From Polaribacter marinus (GTDB lineage Bacteria > Bacteroidota > Bacteroidia > Flavobacteriales > Flavobacteriaceae), in the NCBI RefSeq assembly GCF_022662535.1, contig NZ_JAKQYM010000001.1:496001-560000 (forward strand): a stretch of 64,000 nucleotides of DNA. Direction: 5' to 3'. The translations under genes were made by a program, and so were the position numbers. Positions within the stretch are counted from its first letter, which is position 1, and each line of letters starts with the position of its first letter. This document shows positions 8,658 through 17,605 of the stretch, piece after piece. A model generated the notes under the pieces. That model was not told where the DNA came from. It ran no database searches and saw nothing but the letters and a program-made list of their open reading frames with translations.

Positions 8658-9374
8658 ATGATTAATATAAAAAGACTGATTTTTGTTTTTGCTTTTTTTA
8701 CTTGTTTTTTTACAAGTAACACAATTAATGCCCAAAAAATCAATCGTTTTGATCAAAATAAGAAAAGAACAGGGGTTTGGAAGAAATATTACCCGAACAA
8801 AAGAATTAGATATATTGGTGAATTTAAAAACGGAAAAGAAGTTGGTGTTTTTAAGTTTTATGATATAACTACCTCAGAGCATCCGGTAGTTTTGAAAACT
8901 TTTTTTGAAACAAATGATTCTGTTTTTGTTCAGTTTTTTACTTTAAAAGGAAAGTTGCAAAGCGAAGGAATTTTAGATGGTAAAAAAAGAGTTGGAAGTT
9001 GGCAATATTATTTTGCGAATGGAGAATTAATGTCTGAAGAAAATTATAAGAATGGAAAACTTGATGGAGAGTTGTTAAATTATTATCCTAATGGACAAGT
9101 AACGGAGTATTCTAATTATAAAAACGGTTTAATGGACGGTATTTCTAGAAAGTATTCTAGTAAAGGAATTTTAATTGAAGAATTAGAATATAAAAACGGA
9201 AAACCAAATGGACTTGCAAAATATTTTGAACTTAACGGAAATCTTAAAGAAACCGGAATTTATAAAGACGGGAAAAGAGTAGGAGAGTGGGAGTTTTATC
9301 TTGATGGAGAGGTAGTTACAGATAAAGATAGAAAGAAGAGAAAATCAACTTATACCAGAAAAAAAGAGAATTGA
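8658..9374 (+). CDS. Exported MORN-repeat protein (YwqK-like)
   Basis: A 238-residue protein with a signal peptide cleaved near residue 25 (TINA/Q) and about seven copies of a 20-24 residue MORN-2 type unit (pattern NGE....E.YKNGKLDGE), from about residue 35 to 220. Proteins of this make-up are often named YwqK-family antitoxin; no toxin partner is visible here, and in Bacteroidota such exported proteins have no established role. The C-terminus is very basic (KDRKKRKSTYTRKKEN). Strong candidate for a periplasmic or surface protein. Confidence 0.82.
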   Translation: MINIKRLIFVFAFFTCFFTSNTINAQKINRFDQNKKRTGVWKKYYPNKRIRYIGEFKNGKEVGVFKFYDITTSEHPVVLKTFFETNDSVFVQFFTLKGKLQSEGILDGKKRVGSWQYYFANGELMSEENYKNGKLDGELLNYYPNGQVTEYSNYKNGLMDGISRKYSSKGILIEELEYKNGKPNGLAKYFELNGNLKETGIYKDGKRVGEWEFYLDGEVVTDKDRKKRKSTYTRKKEN

Positions 9375-9427
9375 TTTTTCTAATCTACTTATCAATTCTT
9401 TCAATCAAAAAATCACTTACAAATTTG

Positions 9428-9435
9428 TAACTTTG
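9428..9435 (+). promoter_or_regulatory. Candidate -7 box for mnmA
   Basis: TAACTTTG fits TAnnTTTG, 18 nt before the mnmA ATG. No good -33 box was found. Confidence 0.4.
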
Positions 9436-9453
9436 CAACCTCAAAAATAAAAA

Positions 9454-10641
9454 ATGAAAAGAGTAGTTGTAGGTCTTTCTGGTGGTGTAGATTCTAGTGT
9501 AACCGCGCATTTATTAAAAGAACAAGGTTATGAGGTAATTGGGCTATTTATGAAAAATTGGCACGATGATTCTGTAACTATTTCTAACGAATGCCCATGG
9601 TTAGAAGATAGTAATGACGCAATGATTGTAGCTCAAAAATTAGGAATTCCTTTTCAAGTTGTAGACTTAAGTGAGCAATATAAAGAACGTATTGTAGATT
9701 ATATGTTTGATGAATACTCTAAAGGAAGAACTCCAAACCCAGATGTACTTTGTAACAGAGAAATAAAGTTCGATGTTTTTATGGACATTGCTTTAAAGCT
9801 TGGAGCAGATTATGTTGCTACTGGTCATTATTGTAGAAAAGGTGAAGAAATTATTGATGGAAAACACGTTTATAAATTATTAGCTGGTAAAGACACGAAT
9901 AAAGATCAGTCTTATTTTTTATGCCAATTATCGCAAGAACAACTTACAAAAGCTTTGTTTCCAATTGGTGAATTAACAAAACCAGAAGTAAGAATAATTG
10001 CAAAAGAAGCTGATTTAATAACAGCCGAAAAGAAAGATTCTCAAGGGTTGTGTTTTATTGGTAAAGTACGTTTACCAGAGTTTTTACAACAAAAACTACA
10101 ACCTAAAGAAGGAGTAATTGTTACTATTTCTTCGGATTTTGAGCAGTACACAAAAACACCTCCTATTTTTGAAAATAAAGAAGCAGAATTGGCTTATTTT
10201 GCTACAAAATTTTCTTACAATAAAGAAGATGGAAAAGTAGTTGGAAAACATCAAGGAGCACATTATTTTACAAAAGGACAGCGTAAAGGTTTAAATGTTG
10301 GAGGTACAAAAGAAGCTTTATATGTAATAGAAACCGATGTTGTAGAAAATGTAATTTATACAGGAGAAGGAAAAAATCATCCTGGTTTGTATAGAAACGT
10401 GCTGTTTGTTTCGAATGAAGAAATGCATTGGATCCGTAAAGATTTAACTTTACAAGTGGGAGAAACTATGCAAGTTGAGGCAAGAATTAGATATAGACAA
10501 CCTTTAGAAAATGCTACTTTATACAAAGTAGAAAGTGGTTTATATGTAGAATTTGAAAATAAACAATCAGCAATTCAAGAAGGACAGTTTGTTGCTTGGT
10601 ATCAAAATGAAGAATTGCTTGGTTCTGGAGTAATTTCTTAA
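9454..10641 (+). CDS. mnmA: tRNA-specific 2-thiouridylase MnmA
   Basis: A 395-residue enzyme that thiolates U34 of the tRNAs for Lys, Glu and Gln using sulfur from a relay protein. The ATP-binding PP-loop GLSGGVDSS is at residues 7-15, the nucleophile Cys100 lies in NPDVLCN and the second catalytic Cys200 in QGLCFIG, which agrees with the two-cysteine mechanism known for MnmA. Length is slightly more than E. coli MnmA because of an insert at about residues 225-265 ([18 protein letters not shown]). Its stop lies 41 nt before the subtilase gene, whose start codon sits in a hairpin that could also terminate mnmA. Confidence 0.96.
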   Translation: MKRVVVGLSGGVDSSVTAHLLKEQGYEVIGLFMKNWHDDSVTISNECPWLEDSNDAMIVAQKLGIPFQVVDLSEQYKERIVDYMFDEYSKGRTPNPDVLCNREIKFDVFMDIALKLGADYVATGHYCRKGEEIIDGKHVYKLLAGKDTNKDQSYFLCQLSQEQLTKALFPIGELTKPEVRIIAKEADLITAEKKDSQGLCFIGKVRLPEFLQQKLQPKEGVIVTISSDFEQYTKTPPIFENKEAELAYFATKFSYNKEDGKVVGKHQGAHYFTKGQRKGLNVGGTKEALYVIETDVVENVIYTGEGKNHPGLYRNVLFVSNEEMHWIRKDLTLQVGETMQVEARIRYRQPLENATLYKVESGLYVEFENKQSAIQEGQFVAWYQNEELLGSGVIS

Positions 10642-10660
10642 TAAAAATATATAAAATCGT

Positions 10661-10705
10661 AAAAAAGTAGTAATTTCGAAATATGAAGAAATTACTACTT
10701 TTTTT
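10661..10705 (+). terminator. 17-bp hairpin with T tract, overlapping the subtilase start codon
   Basis: A perfect 17-bp inverted repeat (10661-10677 and 10688-10704) with a 10-nt loop and a run of seven T at its end has the form of a Rho-independent terminator for mnmA. The loop contains the ATG (10683) of the next gene and the right arm is its signal-peptide coding sequence. It could therefore terminate mnmA transcripts and hide the start of the next gene in read-through RNA. Confidence 0.65.
10671..10678 (+). promoter_or_regulatory. Candidate -7 box of the subtilase gene inside the hairpin arm
   Basis: TAATTTCG is a one-mismatch version of TAnnTTTG and ends 4 nt before the ATG at 10683. 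A transcript from it would start at or near the start codon and would lack the left hairpin arm. No -33 box was seen. Confidence 0.3.
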
Positions 10706-12350
10706 ATTTATAACTGCTTTACAGGTTAATGCTCAAGAAGATGCGTGGATTTTTTTAAAAGACAAACCCAATAAAACTACTTTTTTAGAAAATCCTTTAA
10801 CGATGTTATCTCAAAGAGCATTAGATAGAAGATCTAAACTTAGTATTTCTTTAGATTCTTTAGATGTTCCTATTGATCAAACGTATTACAATCTTATTAA
10901 AAATGAATCAAATATTATTGTTTTAGCCAAGTCGAAATGGTTAAACGCAATTCATATTCAAGGAGAAGTTAATGATATCAATAATCTATCATCAATTCAT
11001 AATTTTATAGATCATATAGAGTTTGCGGATAAGACTTTAAACACTAGCGGAAAATTCAGTTCTAAACCTATAAGTACAATATCTAATCATTACAATAAGT
11101 TTAGTGAAACACTAACTGATTTTAATTATGGTGATGCAGATAATCAAATTAAGATGTTAAAAGGAGATCATTTACACGAGCAAGGTTTAACTGGGGCGGG
11201 ACAAATAATTGCAATCATAGATGCAGGTTTCCCAAATGTAAATACACTTTCTGCATTTCAAAGAATTAGAGACAATAATCAAATTTTAGGAGGTTATAAT
11301 TTTGCCGATAGAAATACGAATATTTACAGTAGAAATAGTCATGGAACACATGTTTTATCTGCTATTGCAGGATATGTAGAAGATGAGTTTGTGGGGACAG
11401 CACCTGATGCAAAATTTTATTTATTCATTTCCGAAATATATGAAACAGAAACTATTTTAGAAGAAACACTTTGGGTAGAAGCTGCAGAACGTGCAGATAG
11501 TTTAGGGGTTGATGTTATAAATACTTCTTTAGGATATACAACTTTTGATAATCCTAATCACAGCCATACTTATCAAGATATGGATGGTAAAACAACTTTT
11601 ATTTCTAGAGGTGCAGAAATTGGTGCTTCTAGAGGATTGCTTTTGGTAAACGCAGCTGGTAATGATGGAAACAATACTTGGAAGTATATTGGTGCACCCG
11701 CAGATGCACCTTCTGTGATTACAGTAGGAGCTGTAGATGCTTCAGAAAATATAGCATCGTTTAGTTCTTTTGGTCCAACATGGGATGGAAGAATTAAACC
11801 AGAAATTTTAAGTCAAGGTAAAAACCCTGCATTGATTGATTATAGTTCAGGAAACATTACAACATCATCAAGCGGAACTTCATTTTCTTCTCCAATTATG
11901 GCGGGTCTAATTGCGTGTTTAAATCAAAATGATAGCTTTCCTTTAATTTCTTCAGGTCAAACATTAGAAAATTATAATTATCATTTAAAAAAAGCGGTTT
12001 ATGAATCTGCAGATAGGTATAATAATCCTTTAGATCAATATGGATATGGTATTCCCAATTTTGAAGAGGCTTTAAATAGTTATAGAGCTAGTTTGTCGAT
12101 TATAGAAAATAAAATTAAGGGATTAAAAGTGTACCCAAATCCTGTAAAAAAACAATTTATAATTTCTATAGATAATGATGATTTAAATAATTTTGCAATT
12201 CAAATATTTAATATTTTAGGAAAAAAAGTTTTAGAAAAAACAAATTTAAAATCTAAAACGATTGATGTTTCATTTTTAAATAAAGGAGTTTATATTCTTA
12301 AAGTTTTAAATAAAAATGAATATAAAACTATAAAGTTGATAAAAGAATAA
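10683..12350 (+). CDS. Secreted S8 (subtilisin-like) protease with T9SS type A sorting domain
   Basis: A 555-residue protease. Residues 1-17 are a signal peptide; the catalytic triad is Asp180 (IIAIIDAGFP), His220 (NSHGTH) and Ser400 (SSGTSFSSP). From about residue 478 a C-terminal domain (VYPNPVKKQF ... NILGKKVLEK ... KGVYILKV) is the type A sorting signal that directs export through the type IX secretion system, which Bacteroidota use together with gliding; GldI is coded elsewhere in this window. Residues about 18-150 form an N-terminal region that may act as propeptide. Its stop overlaps the next ATG (TAATG). The start codon lies in a hairpin loop. Confidence 0.93.
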   Translation: MKKLLLFLFITALQVNAQEDAWIFLKDKPNKTTFLENPLTMLSQRALDRRSKLSISLDSLDVPIDQTYYNLIKNESNIIVLAKSKWLNAIHIQGEVNDINNLSSIHNFIDHIEFADKTLNTSGKFSSKPISTISNHYNKFSETLTDFNYGDADNQIKMLKGDHLHEQGLTGAGQIIAIIDAGFPNVNTLSAFQRIRDNNQILGGYNFADRNTNIYSRNSHGTHVLSAIAGYVEDEFVGTAPDAKFYLFISEIYETETILEETLWVEAAERADSLGVDVINTSLGYTTFDNPNHSHTYQDMDGKTTFISRGAEIGASRGLLLVNAAGNDGNNTWKYIGAPADAPSVITVGAVDASENIASFSSFGPTWDGRIKPEILSQGKNPALIDYSSGNITTSSSGTSFSSPIMAGLIACLNQNDSFPLISSGQTLENYNYHLKKAVYESADRYNNPLDQYGYGIPNFEEALNSYRASLSIIENKIKGLKVYPNPVKKQFIISIDNDDLNNFAIQIFNILGKKVLEKTNLKSKTIDVSFLNKGVYILKVLNKNEYKTIKLIKE

Positions 12351-13291
12351 TGGCAAATAAAATTACAAAACTTTTTAATATTCAATACCCAGTTGTACAA
12401 GGAGGAATGATTTGGGTTTCTGGGCATAAATTAGCTTCTGCAGTATCAAATGCAGGAGGATTAGGGTTAATAGGAGCTGGATCTATGTATCCGGATGTAT
12501 TAAGAGAGCACATACAAAAATGTAAAAAAAATACAGCGAAGCCTTTTGGGGTTAATGTGCCAATGTTGTATCCTGATATTGAAAAGATTATGGATATTAT
12601 TGTTGAAGAAGGTGTGAAAATTGTTTTTACATCTGCAGGGAATCCTAAAACGTGGACTCCTTTTTTAAAAGAAAAAGGGATTACAGTTGTACATGTTGTG
12701 AGCTCTGTTAAATTTGCTTTAAAAGCAGCAGCAGCAGGAGTAGATGCTGTTGTTTGTGAAGGATTTGAAGCAGGAGGACATAATGGTAGAGAAGAGACAA
12801 CCACTTTTACATTAATTCCTATGGTAAAAGAACAAGTTAAGATTCCTGTAATTGCTGCTGGAGGAATTGGTTCTGGAAGAGGAATGCTTGCTGCCATGGT
12901 TTTAGGTGCAGATGGAGTTCAAATAGGTAGTAGATTTGCTGCTACAGAAGAATCTTCTGCGCATAAAAATTTTAAAAATTCAATAGTGGCAACTAAAGAT
13001 GGAGATACAGAATTAACATTAAAAGAATTAGCTCCTGTAAGATTGATAAAAAATAAATTTTTTAATGAAGTTCAAGAATTGTATCAACAAAATCCAACAA
13101 TAGAAGAAATTAAAAAATTATTAGGAAGGGCAAGAGCAAAAAAAGGAATGTTTGAAGGAGATTTAGAGAATGGTGAGTTAGAAATAGGTCAAATTGCAGG
13201 AATAATTCATCAAATAAAACCAGCAAAAGTGGTTTTAAATGAAATAATTGAAGAATTTAACTTAGTTAAAGTCAATGTGGGAAGGCTTTAA
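12350..13291 (+). CDS. Nitronate monooxygenase / FMN-dependent oxidoreductase
   Basis: A 313-residue TIM-barrel flavoprotein of the 2-nitropropane dioxygenase (NMO) family, which also contains the enoyl-ACP reductase FabK. The start IQYPVVQGGMIWVS, the region EAGGHNGRE with the presumed catalytic His144, GGIGSGRG (about 171-178) and GADGVQIGSRF (FMN phosphate binding) are all present. Nitronate oxidation versus a FabK-like role cannot be told from sequence; the wording NMO is the family name. It begins on the stop codon of the protease gene, so the two are probably co-translated despite unrelated functions. Confidence 0.88.
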   Translation: MANKITKLFNIQYPVVQGGMIWVSGHKLASAVSNAGGLGLIGAGSMYPDVLREHIQKCKKNTAKPFGVNVPMLYPDIEKIMDIIVEEGVKIVFTSAGNPKTWTPFLKEKGITVVHVVSSVKFALKAAAAGVDAVVCEGFEAGGHNGREETTTFTLIPMVKEQVKIPVIAAGGIGSGRGMLAAMVLGADGVQIGSRFAATEESSAHKNFKNSIVATKDGDTELTLKELAPVRLIKNKFFNEVQELYQQNPTIEEIKKLLGRARAKKGMFEGDLENGELEIGQIAGIIHQIKPAKVVLNEIIEEFNLVKVNVGRL

Positions 13292-13320
13292 CGTGTTTAT
13301 TTAAAATAAAAGCATTATTT

Positions 13321-13353
13321 TTTGCTGTTCTAAAATTATTGGCACTATCTTTG
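13321..13353 (+). promoter_or_regulatory. Bacteroidota sigma-A promoter of the cold-shock gene
   Basis: TTTG (13321-13324), 21-nt spacer and TATCTTTG (13346-13353) form a full match to the phylum consensus. Transcription would start near 13359, leaving a leader of about 50 nt before the ATG, in keeping with the longer leaders of cold-shock mRNAs. Confidence 0.7.
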
Positions 13354-13407
13354 CAATTCAATAAAACGTTGTTAGTAATTAAATTAGCAACACAATAATT
13401 TTTTATA

Positions 13408-13599
13408 ATGAATAAAGGTACCGTAAAATTTTTCAATGAATCTAAAGGATTCGGATTCATCACTGAAGAAGGAACAAACAAAGAACATTTTGTACATGTG
13501 TCAGGATTAGTTGACGAAATTCGTGAAAACGATGAAGTTGAATTTGACTTACAAGATGGAAGAAAAGGATTAAACGCAGTAAACGTAAGAGTATTATAA
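13408..13599 (+). CDS. Cold-shock protein, CspA family
   Basis: A 63-residue single cold-shock domain that binds single-stranded RNA/DNA and acts as RNA chaperone. RNP1 is KGFGFIT (residues 13-19); RNP2 is HFVHVSG (27-33), with Val-His in place of the more usual Phe-His. This slightly short version is usual in Flavobacteriia. It has its own strong promoter and is closed by a long terminator hairpin, so it is monocistronic. Confidence 0.95.
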   Translation: MNKGTVKFFNESKGFGFITEEGTNKEHFVHVSGLVDEIRENDEVEFDLQDGRKGLNAVNVRVL

Positions 13600-13633
13600 T
13601 ATATATATATTATTACTAGTTAACTTTTTATCT

Positions 13634-13667
13634 AAAAAGCCTATCAAAATTTGATAGGCTTTTTTTA
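13634..13667 (+). terminator. Strong terminator after the cold-shock gene
   Basis: A 14-bp stem (AAAAAGCCTATCAA / TTGATAGGCTTTTT) with a 3-nt loop continues into a T run. It ends 24 nt before the next ATG. Confidence 0.93.
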
Positions 13668-13691
13668 TTTTCGTATTTTAAAAAATACTTT

Positions 13692-13889
13692 ATGATTGAC
13701 GGCAGACAAAGAAAAAATATTAAAATAGGTTTATTTGTAGAAATTGTACAAAAACCACATCAAAGAACAGGAGAATTAACAGAAGGTAAAATAGCAAAAA
13801 TTCTAACCAAATCTCAAAACCATCCTTATGGAATTAAAGTTCAGTTAGAATCTGGTATTGTAGGAAGAGTAAAAAACATTATCGAATAA
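13692..13889 (+). CDS. YwbE family protein
   Basis: A 65-residue small basic protein of the YwbE (DUF2196) family. The full length fits the pattern GRQRKNIKIG...V.IVQK.HQRTGELTEGKIAKILT....HPYGIKVQLE.G..GRVK, which is nearly invariant in the family. It looks like a small SH3-like beta barrel and probably binds nucleic acid or protein, but its function is unknown. It stands alone between a terminator and a convergent gene whose stop is 4 nt away. Confidence 0.9.
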   Translation: MIDGRQRKNIKIGLFVEIVQKPHQRTGELTEGKIAKILTKSQNHPYGIKVQLESGIVGRVKNIIE

Positions 13890-13893
13890 ATAA

Positions 13894-14799
13894 TTATTTT
13901 ATTGGAATTTTAATCTCATAGAGTTTTCTACTTTTATTATTTAATTTGTTTTCTCTTAACCATGAATTATGTAGTTTCAATTCTTTATATGTGATTCCGA
14001 ATTTTTTAGCAAATAAAGCAATGTTACTTATAGCTGTATCTACTTTTACAATTTTTGTTTCGGCTAAAGTATATAAGTCTTTTTCATCATAAACAAAACC
14101 ATATTTTTTAGGATTTGAGATGACTTCTTTTAAAGCAAGAATTCTAAAAACATATCGTTCAGTTTCGTCTGGTAATAAAGCATCGTAATAACTACTAACT
14201 TGTTGGGTTTTTAGTCTTTTAGAAACACCGTAATTTCCAGCATTATATGCAGCTGCAGCTAATGTCCAGGTTCCTAAACGTTTTTTTGCATTTATAAGAT
14301 ATTCTGCTGCTACTTTAGTAGCTTTTTCAATATTATAGCGTTCGTCTACATTTTTATTAATTTCTAAGCCGTATTCTTTTCCTGTCGTTTTCATAAAGTG
14401 CCACATTCCTGCAGCTCCAACAGAAGAGGTTTCATCTATAAAGGCACTTTCAGCCAAAGCTAAAAACTTAAAATCGTCTGGTAATCCATATTTTTTAAGT
14501 AGAGGTTCAAGTATAGGGAAGTATTTATTAGCACGTTTTATTAATAATAAACCATTAGATTGCCAATAAGTATTTACCAACAATTCTCTATCCATTCGTT
14601 CTCTAATATCTGGAATTTCAATAGGAACTCTTTCTCCTGCTAAATTAAGATCTTCTGGGAGTTTAATTGCTTTTATTTTATATGTTGAGTGTGTACTTGG
14701 TTCTTCTACTTTTTTTTCTAATTTATTGATTGCATTTAGAAAAACAAAAGAAACGATAACAACACTTAAAAGTGAAAGAAAACGTATAGACTTATTCAT
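13894..14799 (-). CDS. Lytic transglycosylase, MltD-like
   Basis: A 301-residue peptidoglycan-cleaving enzyme. An N-terminal hydrophobic segment (residues 5-23) anchors or exports it. The SLT domain spans about 85-215, with catalytic Glu117 in FLALAESAFI and the conserved GAAGMWHFM and AAAYNAGNYG motifs. The C-terminus (about 250-301) looks like a degenerate LysM, with SNIALFAKKFGITYKELKLHN. No lipobox Cys is present, unlike E. coli MltD. The gene lies 45 nt downstream of the alpha/beta hydrolase gene on the same strand. Confidence 0.92.
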   Translation of the reverse strand: MNKSIRFLSLLSVVIVSFVFLNAINKLEKKVEEPSTHSTYKIKAIKLPEDLNLAGERVPIEIPDIRERMDRELLVNTYWQSNGLLLIKRANKYFPILEPLLKKYGLPDDFKFLALAESAFIDETSSVGAAGMWHFMKTTGKEYGLEINKNVDERYNIEKATKVAAEYLINAKKRLGTWTLAAAAYNAGNYGVSKRLKTQQVSSYYDALLPDETERYVFRILALKEVISNPKKYGFVYDEKDLYTLAETKIVKVDTAISNIALFAKKFGITYKELKLHNSWLRENKLNNKSRKLYEIKIPIK

Positions 14800-14844
14800 G
14801 ATTTTTACAATTTTATACTATAAAAATATGAAAATGTCTTGGTT

Positions 14845-15504
14845 CTAACAAGTTAAAGTTTCATCAATAATTTTAGATATTTTTTTAGCTTTCGTTAAAA
14901 TCATAATATGTGTACCTCCTTTTACTTCTATAATATTGTTAATGTTTTTTATTGGAAATATTTTGTCTTTAGTTCCATGTATGTGTACTACATTTTTTAT
15001 AGGCTTTTCTTGTTGCCAATTTAAAACGGCACTGATGGACCAGTTGATATAAGATTTACTTCTTACAGAAAGGTATTTTTTATAAATTTTAGCTCTTTTT
15101 TTTAGGGATTTGCCTATAAAGTATTTAGTAAAATCCACAAAGTTAGAAATAATTGTTGTTGGAAAAAGTTTATAAGCTTTTGTGAATTTTGCCATTTTGA
15201 ATTTTTTTGGCAATTCGGTATTTGTTTTAACACTAGAAATAATAATCACTTTTTTAGCGTCAATAAATTTACTCATTTCTTGAACCATAATTCCACCAAA
15301 AGAAACTCCGATTAAAACAGGATTTTTTTCTTTTATGTCCTCTGTCATTCTCATTGCATAATTGGTTATTGATTCTTCTAGAGCTAACGGTTTTTTCCAT
15401 TTTAAAAAATGAAGTTCGTACTTTTCTGGTGATAGTTCTAAGTGCTCAAAAATTTCTGGTCCAGCAGCTAATCCTGGAACAAAATAAATAGGGGTTTTAT
15501 TCAT
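14845..15504 (-). CDS. Alpha/beta hydrolase
   Basis: A 219-residue serine hydrolase. The oxyanion region FVPGLAAGPEIF is near the start, the nucleophile elbow GVSFGG places Ser68, and Asp180 (GTKDKIFP) and His199 (GGTHIM) complete a plausible triad. The lid region (about 95-160) is very basic. Substrate unknown. Length is at the small end for the family. The 100-bp gap between it and mtaB holds no obvious signal. Confidence 0.85.
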   Translation of the reverse strand: MNKTPIYFVPGLAAGPEIFEHLELSPEKYELHFLKWKKPLALEESITNYAMRMTEDIKEKNPVLIGVSFGGIMVQEMSKFIDAKKVIIISSVKTNTELPKKFKMAKFTKAYKLFPTTIISNFVDFTKYFIGKSLKKRAKIYKKYLSVRSKSYINWSISAVLNWQQEKPIKNVVHIHGTKDKIFPIKNINNIIEVKGGTHIMILTKAKKISKIIDETLTC

Positions 15505-15612
15505 TAATTAATCAATTTTATAAAATATTTTTTAAACAAAAGATTTGTATCCTTTTCTATAGTTTAAATCAAGTTTTTTTTTAAGTTATAATTAGGAAAT
15601 GTATTTCAATTC

Positions 15613-16947
15613 TTATTGTATTAATAACTCTTTAACAAAATCAAAACGGACCAAACCGTCTTCATCAATTTCTGTAAGTACAATTTTGTGTAGAGTATTA
15701 ACCAGTTCAGGATTCCAAGGAGTTTTTACTTTTACGTAATTTTCTGTAAATCCATTTATATAACCTTCTTTGTTTTCGCTTTCAAATAAAACAGTTAAGG
15801 TATTCCCTAATTGAGATTCATAAAAAGCACGTCTTTTCTTAGCAGATAAACCACGTAACATTTTACTACGCTTTGCACGTACTTTTTTAGGTACAATACC
15901 ATCAAATTCTATTGCTTCTGTATTAGGTCTTTCCGAATACGTAAAAACATGTAGATAAGAAATATCCATTTGGTTTAAAAAATTGTAAGTTTCTAAAAAG
16001 ATCTCATCTGTTTCTCCAGGAAAACCAACAATTACATCTACACCAATACATGCATTCGGCATTACTTTTTTAATTTTTGAAACTCTATTTGTGTATGTAT
16101 TAGTTAAATACCTTCGTTTCATTTTCTTTAATAGCTCATCACTTCCAGATTGTAAAGGAATATGGAAATGTGGAACAAAAGAATCTGATTTAGATACAAA
16201 ATCTATGGTTTCATCTTTAAGTAAATTTGGTTCTATGGATGAAATTCGCAATCTATGAATTCCATCAACTTTATCTAGTTCCTTTACAAGTTCTAAAAAA
16301 GTATGTTCGTGTTTTTTGTTACCAAATTCACCTTTTCCATAATCACCAATATTAACACCTGTTAAAACAATTTCTTTGATTCCTTTGGATGATATTTCTT
16401 TGGCATTTTGTAAAACGTTTTCTAAAGTATCTGACCTAGAAATTCCTCTCGCTAACGGAATTGTGCAATAGGTACATTTATAATCGCAACCATCTTGTAC
16501 TTTTAAAAAGGCACGTGTTCTATCTCCAATAGAGTAGGAACCTACGTAAAAATCGGCATCAGCAATTTCACAAGAATGTACTTCGCCAACATTGTTTTTA
16601 GTTAAATCGTTAATATAACTGGTAACATTAAATTTTTCTGTAGCTCCTAAAACTAAATCTACTCCATCTACAGCTGCCAATTCTTCTGGCTTTAATTGGG
16701 CATAACAACCCACAGCAATTAAATAAGCATCTTCATTTTTTTTTAAAGCATTTTTTACAATGGTTTTAAAACGTTTATCTGCATTATCGGTAACAGAACA
16801 AGTGTTAATTACATAAACGTCTGCTGCTTCTTCAAATTCAACTCTTTTAAAACCTTCAGTTACAAAATTACGAGCAATTGTAGATGTTTCTGAAAAATTT
16901 AATTTGCAACCTAAAGTATAAAAAGCTACTTTTTTTTCTGCATTCAT
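15613..16947 (-). CDS. mtaB: tRNA t6A37 methylthiotransferase MtaB
   Basis: A 444-residue radical-SAM methylthiotransferase that turns N6-threonylcarbamoyladenosine at tRNA position 37 into its 2-methylthio form. The N-terminal cluster Cys are 14, 50 and 81; the radical-SAM cluster is CDYKCTYC (Cys154, 158, 161); a TRAM-type RNA-binding domain closes the protein from about residue 378. The TLGCKLN start and spacing suit MtaB (YqeV) rather than MiaB or RimO. A candidate -7 box lies 21 nt before the start. Confidence 0.93.
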   Translation of the reverse strand: MNAEKKVAFYTLGCKLNFSETSTIARNFVTEGFKRVEFEEAADVYVINTCSVTDNADKRFKTIVKNALKKNEDAYLIAVGCYAQLKPEELAAVDGVDLVLGATEKFNVTSYINDLTKNNVGEVHSCEIADADFYVGSYSIGDRTRAFLKVQDGCDYKCTYCTIPLARGISRSDTLENVLQNAKEISSKGIKEIVLTGVNIGDYGKGEFGNKKHEHTFLELVKELDKVDGIHRLRISSIEPNLLKDETIDFVSKSDSFVPHFHIPLQSGSDELLKKMKRRYLTNTYTNRVSKIKKVMPNACIGVDVIVGFPGETDEIFLETYNFLNQMDISYLHVFTYSERPNTEAIEFDGIVPKKVRAKRSKMLRGLSAKKRRAFYESQLGNTLTVLFESENKEGYINGFTENYVKVKTPWNPELVNTLHKIVLTEIDEDGLVRFDFVKELLIQ

Positions 16948-16967
16948 TCTTGTACATTTAGCATTGA

Positions 16968-16975
16968 CAAAAGTA
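16968..16975 (-). promoter_or_regulatory. Candidate -7 box for mtaB
   Basis: Minus-strand TACTTTTG fits TAnnTTTG and lies 20 nt before the mtaB ATG, in the 39-bp gap to the divergent acetyltransferase gene. No -33 box was identified. Confidence 0.4.
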
Positions 16976-16986
16976 CGACATTATTC

Positions 16987-17484
16987 ATGATTTTTGAAAC
17001 AGAAAGATTACTTATTAGAAAACTAAAATTAGAAGATTTAATAGCATTTAATGAGCTTGAAAGTAATCCATTAGTTCTTAAATATGCCACAGGAGAGGTT
17101 AAAAATTTAGAAGAAAATCAACAAGAGTTAGAAGAACTAATAGCTAAATATGATGTTTTAAACAATGATTTTTGGATCTATGCCATTGAACAAAAAAAGG
17201 ATATGGTTTTTATAGGAACTGTTGCTTTGGTAAAAGATAATGGAATTGATGAAATTGGTTATCGGTTTTTAGAAAGGTATTGGAACCTGGGTTTTGGTTC
17301 TGAAATTTGCAAAGGATTAATTTTTTATTGCAGGCAAATTGGAATGCCAAAAATTGTAGGTTATGTAGTTGATGAAAATATTGCATCAGCTAAGATTTTA
17401 GAAAAACTAAATTTTAAAGTTGTAAAGAAATTTATTAGTGATGATTTGAAAATTCCTGAAACTAAATACGAATTAGAATTATAA
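16987..17484 (+). CDS. GNAT family N-acetyltransferase (RimJ/RimL type)
   Basis: A 165-residue acetyltransferase. ETERLLIRKLKLED at the start and EIGYRFLERYWNLGFGSEI (acetyl-CoA pyrophosphate loop, about residues 88-107) followed by DENIASAKILEKLNF are standard for the RimJ/RimL-type GNAT branch, which acts on protein N-termini or small amines. The target cannot be told. It is divergent from mtaB. The 120 bp after it hold only a weak TTCTTTGAAAGAA hairpin. Confidence 0.88.
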   Translation: MIFETERLLIRKLKLEDLIAFNELESNPLVLKYATGEVKNLEENQQELEELIAKYDVLNNDFWIYAIEQKKDMVFIGTVALVKDNGIDEIGYRFLERYWNLGFGSEICKGLIFYCRQIGMPKIVGYVVDENIASAKILEKLNFKVVKKFISDDLKIPETKYELEL

Positions 17485-17605
17485 AATTTTACAAAAGATT
17501 TTTATGTATAGAATCAGTAAGTATTCAAATATGTTTTTTGCTAAACTTTGGTAGAAATCATTCTTTGAAAGAACAATATAAAATACCAAAAGTTAGAAAT
17601 TTAAT

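Noticed and set aside
8658..9374. Toxin-antitoxin system suggested by the YwqK name
   Set aside because: The protein is exported and no toxin gene lies beside it; the name is inherited from the repeat family.
12382..12897. 171-codon open frame on the minus strand
   Set aside because: It is the antisense shadow of the flavin oxidoreductase gene, whose motifs are complete; the minus frame is a Pro/Thr-rich string without family resemblance.
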